Shown here one piece after another: positions 39,820 to 49,273 of a stretch of DNA of 64,000 bases. Origin of the DNA: Prochlorococcus sp. AG-442-N17 (lineage in GTDB: Bacteria; Cyanobacteriota; Cyanobacteriia; PCC-6307; Cyanobiaceae); contig QCPY01000001.1 of the NCBI GenBank assembly GCA_003212375.1, forward strand, positions 176,512-240,511. Reading direction: 5' to 3'. The translations under genes and the position numbers were made by a program. Below the pieces are notes generated by a model. That model was given only the letters and a program-made list of their open reading frames with translations. It did not search any database and was not told the DNA's origin. Every line of letters starts with the position of its first letter. The stretch's first letter is position 1.

Positions 39820-41049
39820 ATGAATGAGATTTTGACATGGCAAGATTTAAGTCAATTCGAAATTGAAGATCTCGATAGAGTTAATGGTACAAATAATTCC
39901 TATTCAAATTTAAGATTATTTGGTTTTTCGGAAAAGGATATCTTGGTTACCCTTTATAGAGATAGGCATTCATGGTGTCCTTATTGTCAGAAAGTGTGGT
40001 TGTGGCTCGAATTTAAAAGAATTCCTTATAGAGTCAAAAAAATAAATATGTTTTGTTATGGTCAAAAAGAAAGTTGGTTTCTTGATAAAGTAAGCTCAGG
40101 CATTTTACCTGCCATTGAATTTAAAGGACAAGTAATAACTGAAAGCGATAACATTATTGCTTTCTTAGAAAATGAATTCGGAGCACTAGGATCTTTTATT
40201 ACATCAGGCAACCTTAGAGAAACGCGATTATTAGAGAGAGAAATTTTCAGATCTTGGTGTAATTGGCTTTGCCGAGAAAGTTTCAATTTTATTGACAACT
40301 CTTTTAAAAAAACAAGATTTAAAGATTCTATTTCTAAATTTAATGAAACCTTGAAGAGGTCAAAATCAGGATTTATTGATCCATCATTATCTAATTCAGG
40401 TGAGATAGAACCTGGTATTGGAGATATAATTTTTATTCCTTATATGGAAAGAATGAATGCATCTTTGATTTATTACAAAGGATTTAATTTAAGATCTAAT
40501 TACAGATATGTTGATAATTGGCTTACCCTTTTTGAAGGGAAAAGCACTTACAGAGGAACCCAAGGAGATTTTCATACGCACTCGCATGATTTACCACCGC
40601 AAATGGGTGGATGTTATAAAGAAAGGAATGAAGAACAGATCGCTTACTCCAAGTTAATAGATAGTGGAGAAGGTCTTGGTAATTTTGAACTGAATAAAAA
40701 TTATGATTCAAAATTTTACGCTAAAATTGCCCTAAAAAGAGTAATAAAACATAAAAATAATTTAATTAAATCAAACCAATATGATAAAGAATTCTTTGAT
40801 GAATCATTAAGATCGGCCCTTACTCATATGATTACAGGTGAAGTGAGAGTTCCTAAAACTATTGGAAGTAAATCTTTAAATTATTTAAAAAATAGAATTT
40901 CTGTCCCAAGAGATATGCCAGTTATTTCTGCAAGGTTATTTAGGCAATCTTTAAATAAAATAGAATCACTTTGTAAAAATAAAATAGTAGATAGGCTACC
41001 TATTAAGCATCGATATGATCAAGATCCTACAAAATTCATATTGAATTAA
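39820..41049 (+). CDS. Glutathione S-transferase-like protein with long C-terminal extension
   Basis: This 409-residue protein has an N-terminal thioredoxin-fold GST domain with a glutaredoxin-like active site (HSWCPYCQKVWLWLE, about residues 49-63) and an SDNIIAFLE glutathione-binding segment. A helical GST C-terminal domain follows (about 130-245). About 160 further residues (about 250-409), with a His-rich start (FHTHSHDLPPQMGG), exceed the usual 200-250-residue GST size. The extension may be a dimer or substrate module, which is inference. It faces gor in divergent orientation. Confidence 0.8.
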   Translation: MNEILTWQDLSQFEIEDLDRVNGTNNSYSNLRLFGFSEKDILVTLYRDRHSWCPYCQKVWLWLEFKRIPYRVKKINMFCYGQKESWFLDKVSSGILPAIEFKGQVITESDNIIAFLENEFGALGSFITSGNLRETRLLEREIFRSWCNWLCRESFNFIDNSFKKTRFKDSISKFNETLKRSKSGFIDPSLSNSGEIEPGIGDIIFIPYMERMNASLIYYKGFNLRSNYRYVDNWLTLFEGKSTYRGTQGDFHTHSHDLPPQMGGCYKERNEEQIAYSKLIDSGEGLGNFELNKNYDSKFYAKIALKRVIKHKNNLIKSNQYDKEFFDESLRSALTHMITGEVRVPKTIGSKSLNYLKNRISVPRDMPVISARLFRQSLNKIESLCKNKIVDRLPIKHRYDQDPTKFILN

Positions 41050-41052
41050 AGA

Positions 41053-42447
41053 TCATAAATTTTTTCTAGAATCAATTTGAAGTAAATCCTTTATTTTTTG
41101 TACTTGACTTGCAACACTAGGATCACTAGATAATTTTTTTTCCACTTGCTCAATAGCATACATAACTGTTGTGTGGTCCTTACCGCCAAATTCATCTCCA
41201 ATTTTTGGAAGGCTTAGATCAGTTCCTTGCCTCATCAGATACATGCCTATTTGCCTTGCCTGACTAACTGGCTTTCTTCTACTTGAACTAACTAATTCTT
41301 CAGCCGAAACTTCAAAGAAATCTGAGACTTTTTTAATTACCTGCTTAGGAGTTACAACTACTCCAACGCTATTCGGGTCAAGCATTGGAGCAATTGATTG
41401 AACTGTCATTGGTAATCCTGTTATTGAAGCAAATGCTACTGCTCTTGTAAAAGCCCCCTCTAATTCTCTTATATTTGAGGAGAATCTCCCTGCAATAAAT
41501 TGAACCAAATCTCTTGGAAGATTCATACTTTCTTGTTCAGCTTTTTTTTGCAGAATTGCCATTCTTGTTTCTATATCAGGAGGTTGAATATCTGCTATTA
41601 ATCCCATTGAAAACCTAGAGATTAGTCTTTCTTGTAATTTTGGTATTTGATTAGGAGGCCTATCACTAGCAATGACAATTTGTTTACCTGCTTCATATAA
41701 AGCATTGAAAGTATTAAAAAATTCTTCTTGTGTGTATTCCTTACCCTCCAAGAATTGAATATCGTCAATTAAGAGTAGATCTACTGATCTATATTTCATT
41801 TTAAAGGCATGCATTCCATCTTTTCTAATAGATTGAATTAAATCACTGCTAAAAGTTTCAGTGGAAACATATAAGACTTTTGCTTCTGGATCAATTTCTA
41901 CTCGATAATGACCAATAGCTTGCATTAAGTGAGTCTTGCCAAGACCAACACCACCACAAATAAATAAGGGGTTAAATTCTCTTCCTGGAGATTCTGCAAC
42001 TGCTAAAGCTGCCGCATGTGCCATTCTACTATTAGGTCCTACAACAAATCTTTTAAAGACATAACGCGTATTTAAAGAAAGAGATTTCTTTGTTCCATTA
42101 ATTAAATTATTACTCTGACTTATAGAAAAATTTTTAGTCTGAGAACTAATACTTGGTTGGCTAACAAAATCAGAATTTTTCGAATTATTATTATTTATAT
42201 TCGCTTCAGACTTGAAAATTACTTTTACATTATGTCCACAAATTTCTTCTGCAGCTTTTTCAATAGTTTCACTGTAATTTTTTCTAAGCCAATCACTTGT
42301 AAAGTTATTTGGAGTAATTAAAGTTAAAAAGCCATTTGTAAAACAACTAAATTTAGCTGGCCTTATCCAAGTTTCGAAGGAAGGCTTACTTAAATTCTTT
42401 TGAAGTAATCGTTGAACTTCTGCCCAAATAGGATTGGTTGCTTGCAC
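41053..42447 (-). CDS. dnaA: Chromosomal replication initiator DnaA
   Basis: This 464-residue AAA+ protein melts the replication origin. It has domain I (about 1-90), a Ser/Asn-rich linker (about 90-125), Walker [11 protein letters not shown] (about 165), Walker [10 protein letters not shown] and the DnaA-box-binding signature [13 protein letters not shown] near the C-terminus. The gene faces the GST-like gene tail to tail with 3 bp between. No cluster of DnaA boxes is visible in the 175-bp upstream spacer, and dnaN is not adjacent. Confidence 0.97.
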   Translation of the reverse strand: MQATNPIWAEVQRLLQKNLSKPSFETWIRPAKFSCFTNGFLTLITPNNFTSDWLRKNYSETIEKAAEEICGHNVKVIFKSEANINNNNSKNSDFVSQPSISSQTKNFSISQSNNLINGTKKSLSLNTRYVFKRFVVGPNSRMAHAAALAVAESPGREFNPLFICGGVGLGKTHLMQAIGHYRVEIDPEAKVLYVSTETFSSDLIQSIRKDGMHAFKMKYRSVDLLLIDDIQFLEGKEYTQEEFFNTFNALYEAGKQIVIASDRPPNQIPKLQERLISRFSMGLIADIQPPDIETRMAILQKKAEQESMNLPRDLVQFIAGRFSSNIRELEGAFTRAVAFASITGLPMTVQSIAPMLDPNSVGVVVTPKQVIKKVSDFFEVSAEELVSSSRRKPVSQARQIGMYLMRQGTDLSLPKIGDEFGGKDHTTVMYAIEQVEKKLSSDPSVASQVQKIKDLLQIDSRKNL

Positions 42448-42622
42448 TAAAATTATTAAATAGATTTTTAATCTAGTTGGGATTTATTAATTGGTCATTC
42501 TCAAATCACAAGATCACGATAAATTTAAAATTTTTTAACAATGCATATAATGAATTTCAGAAATATGTATTCTATTCATTTACTGTCTAAACCTTATAAT
42601 TAAAAAAACTTTAATATTTTTA

Positions 42623-43255
42623 TTGAAAAAAGCACTGCTAATTGTGATGGCTAAGTGGCATGCATATGGTCGTTGTAAAACTAGACTATCAAAAGACATA
42701 GGTAAAATTTGTTCTGCAAAAGTGCAAAAAAAAATGACAGAGCATACAGTTAAAGTTGCTAAATCCCTCGAAAGCAAGGGTTTAATTGATGTATCCTTAG
42801 CTATATCTGGACTTGGATTCCAAAAGAGTAAAAGATGGTCTAGTGAGTTAGGAATTAAAAACTTTAATTTACAAGGTAAAGGGTGTTTAGGAGAAAAGAT
42901 GAGAAGGCAAATTCTCATAAGTAAAAAATTTGACTTAACAAAAACACGAAATATTATTTTTATAGGGACTGATCTTCCAGATTTTTGTCATATGGATTTA
43001 CTAAACACCCTTTCAAAACTTAAAAAAAATGATCTTATAATAGGCCCATCAAATGACGGCGGGTATTGGCTAATTGCCTTTTCAAAAAGATTATTATCTA
43101 CTGATCTATATTTTCCTTTTGTAAATATTAAATGGAGTAGCGAAGATGTACTTAAACAAACTATCGAAAACTCTAATTCAATGAATTTAAAATTTGACTT
43201 TCTTCATAAAAAAATTGATATTGATACGATAGTAGATATAGAAAAAAGAGAATAA
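42623..43255 (+). CDS. TIGR04282-type glycosyltransferase/nucleotidyltransferase-like (DUF2064)
   Basis: This 210-residue protein has the N-terminal pattern LIVMAKWHAYGRCKTRLS (about 5-22), typical of DUF2064/TIGR04282 proteins, and IFIGTDLPDF with the IGPSNDGGYWLI motif (about 112-155). TTG at 42623 is chosen because it keeps the conserved N-terminal strand. The gene pairs with the TIGR04283-type gene 5 bp downstream; this pair is annotated in other bacteria as arsenosugar synthesis. No arsM is in the window, so the pathway is uncertain. Confidence 0.8.
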   Translation: MKKALLIVMAKWHAYGRCKTRLSKDIGKICSAKVQKKMTEHTVKVAKSLESKGLIDVSLAISGLGFQKSKRWSSELGIKNFNLQGKGCLGEKMRRQILISKKFDLTKTRNIIFIGTDLPDFCHMDLLNTLSKLKKNDLIIGPSNDGGYWLIAFSKRLLSTDLYFPFVNIKWSSEDVLKQTIENSNSMNLKFDFLHKKIDIDTIVDIEKRE

Positions 43256-43260
43256 TTAAG

Positions 43261-43944
43261 TTGCCTAAAATCTCAATTATTATTCCCACTTATAATGAAT
43301 CTCAACATTTATCATTACTTCTTTCAGATTTATCCAGCTTCAATGAGGATATAGAAATAATAGTAGTGGATTGTAATAGTGAAGACAAAACTAGAGATAT
43401 AGCGAATATATATAAAGCAAATCTATATAAGTCAAAAAAGAAAAGTAGAGGTCTGCAATTAAATATTGGAGCCAAAAAAGCTAAGGGGGAATGGTTTATT
43501 TTCTTACATGCAGATTCTAGGTTTGGTCAAGATTGGTTAAAAAAAGTGAAGGCAGAAATTAAATATAATGAAAATCTTATTTATTTTTTTAGATTCAAAG
43601 TTTACAACAATAAAATCATTTATAGATTTCTTGAAATCTTTGTTAACTTTAGAAGTTTTATTTTTAAAGAGCCATATGGAGATCAAGGACTTATTATTAA
43701 TAGAAAAACATATTTCAAAAATAAAGGCTATAAAAAAATGCCTTTGATGGAAGATTTAGATTTTATAAAAAGATTAAAGAATAATGTACAGCTTAAAATG
43801 TTAAATATTCCGATTTATACAAGTAGTAGGAAGTGGGAAAAAACAAATATTATTTTTCAAGCATTAAAAAATTGGAATCTCAGAAAAAGGTGGTTACGAG
43901 GGGAATCAATAGAATCTTTATACGTTGACTATTATAAAAATTAA
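43261..43944 (+). CDS. TIGR04283-type family 2 glycosyltransferase
   Basis: This 227-residue GT2 enzyme starts with KISIIIPTYNE (residues 3-13) and has VVDCNSEDKT and FLHADSRF (the metal-binding DxD-like HAD). GDQGLIIN and MPLMEDLDFIKRL complete the usual TIGR04283 order. TTG at 43261 is the start, 5 bp after the partner gene. It ends 1 bp from the convergent GNAT gene. It is presumably soluble and membrane-associated at its C-terminus; the sugar donor and acceptor are unknown. Confidence 0.82.
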   Translation: MPKISIIIPTYNESQHLSLLLSDLSSFNEDIEIIVVDCNSEDKTRDIANIYKANLYKSKKKSRGLQLNIGAKKAKGEWFIFLHADSRFGQDWLKKVKAEIKYNENLIYFFRFKVYNNKIIYRFLEIFVNFRSFIFKEPYGDQGLIINRKTYFKNKGYKKMPLMEDLDFIKRLKNNVQLKMLNIPIYTSSRKWEKTNIIFQALKNWNLRKRWLRGESIESLYVDYYKN

Positions 43945-43945
43945 A

Positions 43946-44476
43946 TTAATTTGCATACCAAAAAGCACATTTTGAACCTTTTGGTTCTAACACCCAACCT
44001 TGTCTTTTATAAAACGAGACTACCTCAGCATCAGCAAATAGAGTAACCTTTGATATCCCCATTTTTTTTAGTTCTTTCAGAATATATTTCATCAATTCTT
44101 TACCTAAACCTAGTCCTTGATAAACAGGATTAATAGCAACATCCCATATAGTTGCTTCAATTACACCGTCCCCAGTACATCTTGCGAAGCCTACAAGTCT
44201 AGGAAACTTTTCATCATAACGCCATAAACCTACTACTAAGATACTAAATTCTAAAGCCCTTTTTACTCTCCTGATTGGTCTCCTACTCCATCCGACAGTC
44301 TGCAAAAGTTGATCTAACTCTATGAGATCAAACTCCTTAAATTTACTACAAACAAAAATCTCTTCTTTATCCTTAAGAGTAAATTCAAAAGAATTCAATC
44401 CATAATATTTAACAAGCTCGTCTTGTGAGAGTGTATTTGTTTTCTTAATTGATGATCCCTTGTTCCTAAAAATCAT
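43946..44476 (-). CDS. Plastid-type GNAT acetyltransferase
   Basis: This 176-residue N-acetyltransferase has an acetyl-CoA-binding VYQGLGLGKELMKY segment (about 119-132) and ends with VVSFYKRQGWVLEP and FWYAN. The VGWSRRPIRRVKRAL start and the C-terminal FWY resemble plant chloroplast NSI/SNAT (GNAT2) proteins and their cyanobacterial relatives, which acetylate protein Lys or N-termini and serotonin in vitro. Here the physiological target is unknown. Its start codon overlaps the stop of the ABC exporter gene by one base. Confidence 0.8.
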   Translation of the reverse strand: MIFRNKGSSIKKTNTLSQDELVKYYGLNSFEFTLKDKEEIFVCSKFKEFDLIELDQLLQTVGWSRRPIRRVKRALEFSILVVGLWRYDEKFPRLVGFARCTGDGVIEATIWDVAINPVYQGLGLGKELMKYILKELKKMGISKVTLFADAEVVSFYKRQGWVLEPKGSKCAFWYAN

Positions 44477-46272
44477 TAAAAGTTAGCGAATCCTTTTTCT
44501 TGAAGCTCAGAGAGCTGGAAATATAAACCCTTTTTGAGTCTAAGCTCTCTATGATTTCCTTCTTCAATTAAAGCTCCTCCTTTTAAGACTAATATCTTAT
44601 CAGATTTTTCAATAGTAGCTAATCTATGGGCTATCACTAATGCTGTTCTCTTGTTCAAAATTCTTTCAAGATCTCTTTGCAAAGTAGCTTCTGTAGAGGG
44701 GTCCATAAATGCAGTAGCTTCATCCATTATCAAAATAATTGGATTTCTTATAGCTACTCTTGCTACTGAAAGAAGTTGTCTTTCTCCTGATGAAAGATTA
44801 CCCCCTCTCTCTCTAAGGTAAGTATTTAAGCCATTAGGCAACTTTTTCAATAAAGTATCTAAACCTAACTCTTTACAGATATTTTCTAAATCTTTATTAT
44901 TAATATCTTTGTTTAATTTTAAGTTATCGGCAACATCACCACTAAAAATAAATGTATCTTGAAGAACTACGCCAAGCATATTTCGAAGTCTTGTTATTGG
45001 GATATCTTTAATGTTCACATCATCTATTAAAATTTGGCCGTCTTGAGGCTCATATAGTCTGCAAAGTAACCTTATGATTGTTGATTTACCAGAACCAGTT
45101 GGACCAACAAAAGCTACATTTTCACCTGGATTAATTAAAAATGATAAATCTTTTATTACATGTTCTCCTTCTTTATAGTAAAAATTGACATTACGAAATT
45201 CAATCTTTCCTTTAAATTTATAATTCTTGCTTAAAGTGCCTCCTGAGATTTTTTGAGTAGAAAAAGAGTCTTTAATCTCAATTTCTTCATCTAACAATTC
45301 ATTTATTCTCTGTACAGCTGTAAGTCCGCCTTGAATCTGTGTAAATCTCTCTGCTAATTGCCTCAAAGGCTCGAAAAGTCTTTGGGAGTAAAGAATAAAA
45401 GTTGTTAATGTTCCTAAACCAATGTTACCCGAAGTTACTAGATAGCCTCCTACTGCTAATACCAAAGAAACTGCAGCAAGAGATATCCATTCTATAAAAG
45501 CAGAAATGCTACTATCGTAAAAAATGGTTCCATTAACTGCTTTCTGATACGCAATACCTGTATTAGAAAATTTCTTACTATTAAAAAATTCTCTCCTAAA
45601 CATCTGAACCACTTCTAATCCTTGAAGATTTTCTTGGAAGTCAGAGTTTAGTTGAGATAACTCCTCTCTTACTTGATAATTTGCTTTTCTGTAGCGTTTT
45701 TGAAGCCAAATAATAAAATATGAAACAGGAATCTGAGTAAGAAGAAGTAAAATCGCAAGCCCTTTATCTATTGAAAGCATTGTTAATGAAATAACTATAA
45801 GACTTACAAAATCAGCAATAACTCCAACCGCACCACTTCCAAAAACCTCAGCCAAGGCATCTACATCATTAGTAAGTCTTGTAAGCAATTTACCAACAGG
45901 CATTTTATCGTGATACTTCAAAGAAAGAGAAATAGAATGTGCGAAAAGCTCTCTTCTAATCCTTGCGGTTAATTTCTGTCCTACCGATTGGATATTATAT
46001 GATTGGTATCCTTGTAAAAATAATCTAAATAAAACAGTTATGAACAAGGTAATAATTATTAAATTTATAGATTGCCCAAAGAAAGTTTTGCTTAACCAAA
46101 CATCTGTGCTTTCATTTTTTAAGATTGTTATCGCCTGACCAACTAATAATGGTTGAATCGCTCCTGCGAAAGAAACAGGTAATAAGATTATTAAAATAAG
46201 ATAAATTGTTTTTTTATCTTGAGTTAAATATCTACCTAACTTTTTAATTCTATTAATATCATTTAAAAACAT
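44476..46272 (-). CDS. ABC exporter with fused membrane and ATPase domains
   Basis: This 598-residue half-transporter has six N-terminal membrane helices (about 25-320) and a C-terminal ATPase (about 355-590). The ATPase carries Walker A GPTGSGKST, signature LSSGERQLL and Walker B IILIMDEAT followed by an IAHRL switch. The type is MdlB/MsbA-like, so it exports lipids, peptides or drugs; the substrate cannot be inferred. A homodimer is expected because no second half-transporter is adjacent. It starts 4 bp after hisG ends. Confidence 0.9.
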   Translation of the reverse strand: MFLNDINRIKKLGRYLTQDKKTIYLILIILLPVSFAGAIQPLLVGQAITILKNESTDVWLSKTFFGQSINLIIITLFITVLFRLFLQGYQSYNIQSVGQKLTARIRRELFAHSISLSLKYHDKMPVGKLLTRLTNDVDALAEVFGSGAVGVIADFVSLIVISLTMLSIDKGLAILLLLTQIPVSYFIIWLQKRYRKANYQVREELSQLNSDFQENLQGLEVVQMFRREFFNSKKFSNTGIAYQKAVNGTIFYDSSISAFIEWISLAAVSLVLAVGGYLVTSGNIGLGTLTTFILYSQRLFEPLRQLAERFTQIQGGLTAVQRINELLDEEIEIKDSFSTQKISGGTLSKNYKFKGKIEFRNVNFYYKEGEHVIKDLSFLINPGENVAFVGPTGSGKSTIIRLLCRLYEPQDGQILIDDVNIKDIPITRLRNMLGVVLQDTFIFSGDVADNLKLNKDINNKDLENICKELGLDTLLKKLPNGLNTYLRERGGNLSSGERQLLSVARVAIRNPIILIMDEATAFMDPSTEATLQRDLERILNKRTALVIAHRLATIEKSDKILVLKGGALIEEGNHRELRLKKGLYFQLSELQEKGFANF

Positions 46273-46276
46273 TTAT

Positions 46277-46924
46277 TTAAACATTCTTAGTATCTTTAAA
46301 AGATTCTATTGATAAAATTACATCTCGGAGAGGATTACTATCCAATCTCATAGCAAGAGGATTAGCAATTAACCTTGCAGTTGAATAAAAAAGATCGTCA
46401 ATTTTACTTAAACCGTTTTCTTTAAGAGTTTTGCCTGTTGCGACTAAATCAACTATTGCTTCAGCCATTCCCGTAATTGGGCCAAGCTCGACTGAGCCTG
46501 TTAAATGTACAATCTCAACTGGTATATTTAGGTCATCAAAATAGGCTCTTGCCGTTTTTATAAATTTACTTGCTACTTTACAATTAGCTGGAAGATCAGT
46601 AGGTTTTGAATAATTACTATTTTTTTTTACTGCAAGGGACATATGGCATCCCCCAAACTCTAGATCAAGTAATTTAGCTACTTTTAATTCAGATTCCCGT
46701 AATACGTCATATCCTACTATTCCTAAATCAGCTTGTCCGTAACTTACATAAACTGGAACGTCACCATTTCTTACTAATAAGGCTTTTGCTCTTTTACATT
46801 TTGATTCAATAGTTAATGATCTATTTTTCTGTAGTAATGCATCAGAGAAGTTCAATCCAGCTTTTTTTAAAATTGAAATTGAATCTTCTAACAGAGCTCC
46901 TTTAGGTAAAGCTATAGTAATCAT
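46277..46924 (-). CDS. hisG: ATP phosphoribosyltransferase, short form
   Basis: This 215-residue enzyme starts histidine synthesis. It lacks the C-terminal regulatory domain and therefore belongs to the short form, which needs HisZ for activity and feedback control; hisZ is not in the window. Conserved elements are [11 protein letters not shown] at the N-terminus, [13 protein letters not shown] and the PRPP loop in [22 protein letters not shown] (about 145-166). The gene is divergent from the glyoxalase II-like gene over 38 bp. Confidence 0.95.
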   Translation of the reverse strand: MITIALPKGALLEDSISILKKAGLNFSDALLQKNRSLTIESKCKRAKALLVRNGDVPVYVSYGQADLGIVGYDVLRESELKVAKLLDLEFGGCHMSLAVKKNSNYSKPTDLPANCKVASKFIKTARAYFDDLNIPVEIVHLTGSVELGPITGMAEAIVDLVATGKTLKENGLSKIDDLFYSTARLIANPLAMRLDSNPLRDVILSIESFKDTKNV

Positions 46925-46962
46925 AAATCAATTTTTTACAATTTTTTAATTCTAAGGTAACA

Positions 46963-47703
46963 ATGGAATTTAATAAAGGACAAAAAATAATTGGTATTAG
47001 AGTCCTACGTGATAATGTCATTTGGTTATGGAAAAATAGTAATTCAGCAGTTGTTATTGATCCTGCTCTTTCTCAACCTGTAGTCGAATACTTAAAAGCC
47101 AATAATCTTAACTTAGAGGCTATTTTACAAACACATCATCACTCAGATCATATTGGAGGGACAAAAGAACTTATAAAAGAATGGCCAAATGTAAAAGTAA
47201 TAGCCTCAGTAAAAGAAAAAGATCGGATACCTTTTCAAAATCTATCTGTAAGGGATGGAGACAAAATAAGATTATTAGATAATGAAGTTCAAATAATCGA
47301 AGTGATGGGACATACAAAATCGCATATAGCTTTCTATTTTAATAATAATTTTCCCGTTCTTTTTATAGGTGATACATTATTTTCAGCTGGATGTGGAAGA
47401 GTTTTTGAAGGGACTTACAAGCAAATGTATAATTCACTTAGAAAAATCAAATTATTACCAAAAAATACTTTAATTTACTGTGCTCATGAATATACGAAGT
47501 CTAATCTTTTGTGGGCAATAGATCTTGAACCGGAAAACCAAAATATAAAAAATAAACTCAAAGAAGTTGAAAAAAAACTTTCTCTTAATGAATTGACAAT
47601 TCCATTCTTACTAGATGAAGAAATGAAAATAAACCTTTTCTTAAGAGCGAAAAATTTAAAAGAATTTACTTTTTTAAGAGCAAATAAAGATTCATGGGTT
47701 TAA
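46963..47703 (+). CDS. gloB: Hydroxyacylglutathione hydrolase (glyoxalase II)-like
   Basis: This 246-residue metallo-beta-lactamase-fold protein binds two metals through [10 protein letters not shown] (about 56-65), [25 protein letters not shown] and [10 protein letters not shown]. The set is characteristic of glyoxalase II, which hydrolyses S-lactoylglutathione. A C-terminal helical part is retained. The ridA-like gene follows 24 bp downstream. Confidence 0.9.
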   Translation: MEFNKGQKIIGIRVLRDNVIWLWKNSNSAVVIDPALSQPVVEYLKANNLNLEAILQTHHHSDHIGGTKELIKEWPNVKVIASVKEKDRIPFQNLSVRDGDKIRLLDNEVQIIEVMGHTKSHIAFYFNNNFPVLFIGDTLFSAGCGRVFEGTYKQMYNSLRKIKLLPKNTLIYCAHEYTKSNLLWAIDLEPENQNIKNKLKEVEKKLSLNELTIPFLLDEEMKINLFLRAKNLKEFTFLRANKDSWV

Positions 47704-47727
47704 ATTTATAGAAATAACCTTCATCAA

Positions 47728-48120
47728 ATGTCCTCAAAAAAAGTAATTAAGACATCTAATGCCCCAGACCCAGTTGGTCCTTATAACCAAGCTATCAAAG
47801 CAGGAAATTTTATTTATTGTTCTGGTCAAATTGCTATTGATCCAGTATCAAATAAAATAAATTGCCTAGGTAATATCGAGAAGGAAACCACTCAAGTTTT
47901 AAAAAATCTTTTAGCTGTTCTTAATGCTGGAGGAGCGAAAGCAGAGGATGTTATTAAAACAACTATTTATTTAACTGACCTAAAAAATTTTCAAACTGTT
48001 AATGCAATTTATAGTGATTTTTTTAAGGTAGAGAATCCCCCCGCAAGAGCATGTGTTGAAGTTTCTTCTTTACCTAAAGGCGTTTTAATTGAAATAGATT
48101 GCGTAGCATATTTAGATTAA
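47728..48120 (+). CDS. ridA: RidA-family enamine/imine deaminase
   Basis: This 130-residue protein removes reactive enamines and imines made by PLP enzymes. It shows the N-terminal APDPVGPYNQAIKAGNFIYCSGQ block, the catalytic Arg in PPARACVEV (about residue 108) and the final VEVS-PKGVLIEIDCVA strand. Length is as expected for the trimeric RidA family. A small A+T-rich inverted repeat lies at the stop codon. Confidence 0.93.
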   Translation: MSSKKVIKTSNAPDPVGPYNQAIKAGNFIYCSGQIAIDPVSNKINCLGNIEKETTQVLKNLLAVLNAGGAKAEDVIKTTIYLTDLKNFQTVNAIYSDFFKVENPPARACVEVSSLPKGVLIEIDCVAYLD

Positions 48121-48140
48121 TTTCTAATTATTTAGAAATT
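48119..48140 (+). terminator. Weak inverted repeat at the ridA stop codon
   Basis: A 9-bp arm AATTTCTAA and its complement TTAGAAATT flank a TTAT loop, beginning inside the TAA stop of ridA. The stem is almost all A-T and no long T run follows, so termination is only possible, not certain. Confidence 0.3.
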
Positions 48141-48205
48141 TTAAATATGAGCCAATTGTGCACCATATTTGTTTAGATTACTAATTAATAATTCTTCTAT
48201 GATCT

Positions 48206-48433
48206 ATGACAGCAGCAAAGCTAAATATAGACGAACTAGAAGCAGGTTACCCTTTATTCTGTAAAGCTCTAAGGTTATTAATTTTAAAAGGTAACTCAGT
48301 TAAAGTTATACAAAAGACCGTATGCTGGGGGCATCTGGAAACTTTAAATAGATGCCTCCCTGGAAGATATAAATCTCCTACTTATTTAATGGCTCTAATC
48401 AAAAGAGATATTGCAAAGCCTAATAATTATTGA
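48206..48433 (+). CDS. DUF3136-like conserved picocyanobacterial protein
   Basis: This 75-residue basic protein has the pattern LNIDELEAGYPLFCKALRLLI followed by VCWGHLETLNRCLPGRYK (residues about 6-62). I recall it as the DUF3136 family that accompanies the carboxysome locus in marine cyanobacteria. No membrane segment or catalytic motif is visible. It faces the acRAF gene with 5 bp between their 3' ends. The role is unknown. Confidence 0.65.
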   Translation: MTAAKLNIDELEAGYPLFCKALRLLILKGNSVKVIQKTVCWGHLETLNRCLPGRYKSPTYLMALIKRDIAKPNNY

Positions 48434-48438
48434 AAGGA

Positions 48439-48687
48439 TTAATTTTCTGAATAATATTTATCTATATCCTTTGAAAAATCGTTTTCCTTACTAGATATTT
48501 CTTTACCTTGTAAAAATATTGAAAGACTAACAAAATTCTTACCAAAACTAATATTTGGATAGATACCCTTTTCTTTACATAATTTCTCAATTTTCTCCAT
48601 AAAGTTACTTATTTTTGAGTATTCCTCGAATTCAAATCTTTTTTCAATCCTTAAAGGTGATTCTCTTTTATTCCACATTAAATTCAT
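48439..48687 (-). CDS. Alpha-carboxysome Rubisco assembly factor (PCD-like)
   Basis: This 82-residue protein has the pterin-4a-carbinolamine dehydratase fold pattern (LRIEKRFEFEEYSKISNFM, then the VSLSIF strand) but lacks the catalytic His pair of true dehydratases. In alpha-carboxysome operons this product (acRAF) acts as a chaperone for form IA Rubisco assembly. Its position directly downstream of csoS4B, 64 bp away on the same strand, supports that role. Confidence 0.82.
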   Translation of the reverse strand: MNLMWNKRESPLRIEKRFEFEEYSKISNFMEKIEKLCKEKGIYPNISFGKNFVSLSIFLQGKEISSKENDFSKDIDKYYSEN

Positions 48688-48751
48688 TCTTCAGGATTAA
48701 TTACACTATAAAGTCAACAAAGTTTCTCAATAAGATTTTTAGTTGTATTAT

Positions 48752-48991
48752 TTAATCATTCTCCCAATAATCAATAATACCGCCAATAGTTAAATCGGTT
48801 TGAACTTCTGGATTAGGGCAAGCAAATCTAGCGGCAGAGCCACTAGAAGTAAAAACCCAATTTCCTTCTCTTGCTCCTACAGGATCCACTGCAACTAATT
48901 TCTTCCCCTTATTATTTTCCAAAATTCTTAAATTCATATGACCTAAGCCAGCGACTCTTTGAGTACATACCATTCTTCCTAAAACTTTCAT
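48752..48991 (-). CDS. csoS4B: Carboxysome vertex protein CsoS4B
   Basis: This 79-residue protein of the EutN/CcmL family forms pentamers that close shell vertices. The start is placed at ATG 48991 (MKVLGRMVC); the longer reading from 49057 would add 22 non-conserved residues and overlap csoS4A. Hallmarks are KLVAVDPVGAREGNWV and SSGSAARFA, with a terminal DLTIGGIIDYW. It is the paralogue of CsoS4A immediately upstream. Confidence 0.93.
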   Translation of the reverse strand: MKVLGRMVCTQRVAGLGHMNLRILENNKGKKLVAVDPVGAREGNWVFTSSGSAARFACPNPEVQTDLTIGGIIDYWEND

Positions 48992-49013
48992 TATTTCCAC
49001 AATTTCTATCCTC

Positions 49014-49271
49014 CTAGTTTTTTGAGCTATCAGGATCCCAATGATCAATAATTCCAACTATCGTTAAATCGCTTGGATAAGATTTGCTTCCAGCAGCTTC
49101 TCTAGCAGCAGAACTTCCAACGCAAATAACCCAATCTCCTGGTTTACAACCAACAGCATCTACAGCGACCTTATTTGAAGAACCATCCAAAACAACCTGA
49201 AGATGTTTATGTTCAAAACCAGGGATCCTATTGGTTGATACAAGTGGTTTTACAACCTTACAAATTAACAT
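49014..49271 (-). CDS. csoS4A: Carboxysome vertex protein CsoS4A
   Basis: This 85-residue pentameric vertex protein shows KVAVDAVGCKPGDWVICVGSS in part (residues about 33-53) and the terminal DLTIVGIIDHWD. It starts 2 bp after the csoSCA stop region and is followed by csoS4B. Loss of such vertex proteins makes shells leaky in other bacteria. The length is normal. Confidence 0.95.
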   Translation of the reverse strand: MLICKVVKPLVSTNRIPGFEHKHLQVVLDGSSNKVAVDAVGCKPGDWVICVGSSAAREAAGSKSYPSDLTIVGIIDHWDPDSSKN

Positions 49272-49273
49272 AA

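Noticed and set aside
42448..42622. Possible replication origin upstream of dnaA
   Set aside because: No cluster of TTATCCACA-like DnaA boxes is visible and dnaN is not adjacent; in Prochlorococcus the origin is usually placed near dnaN.
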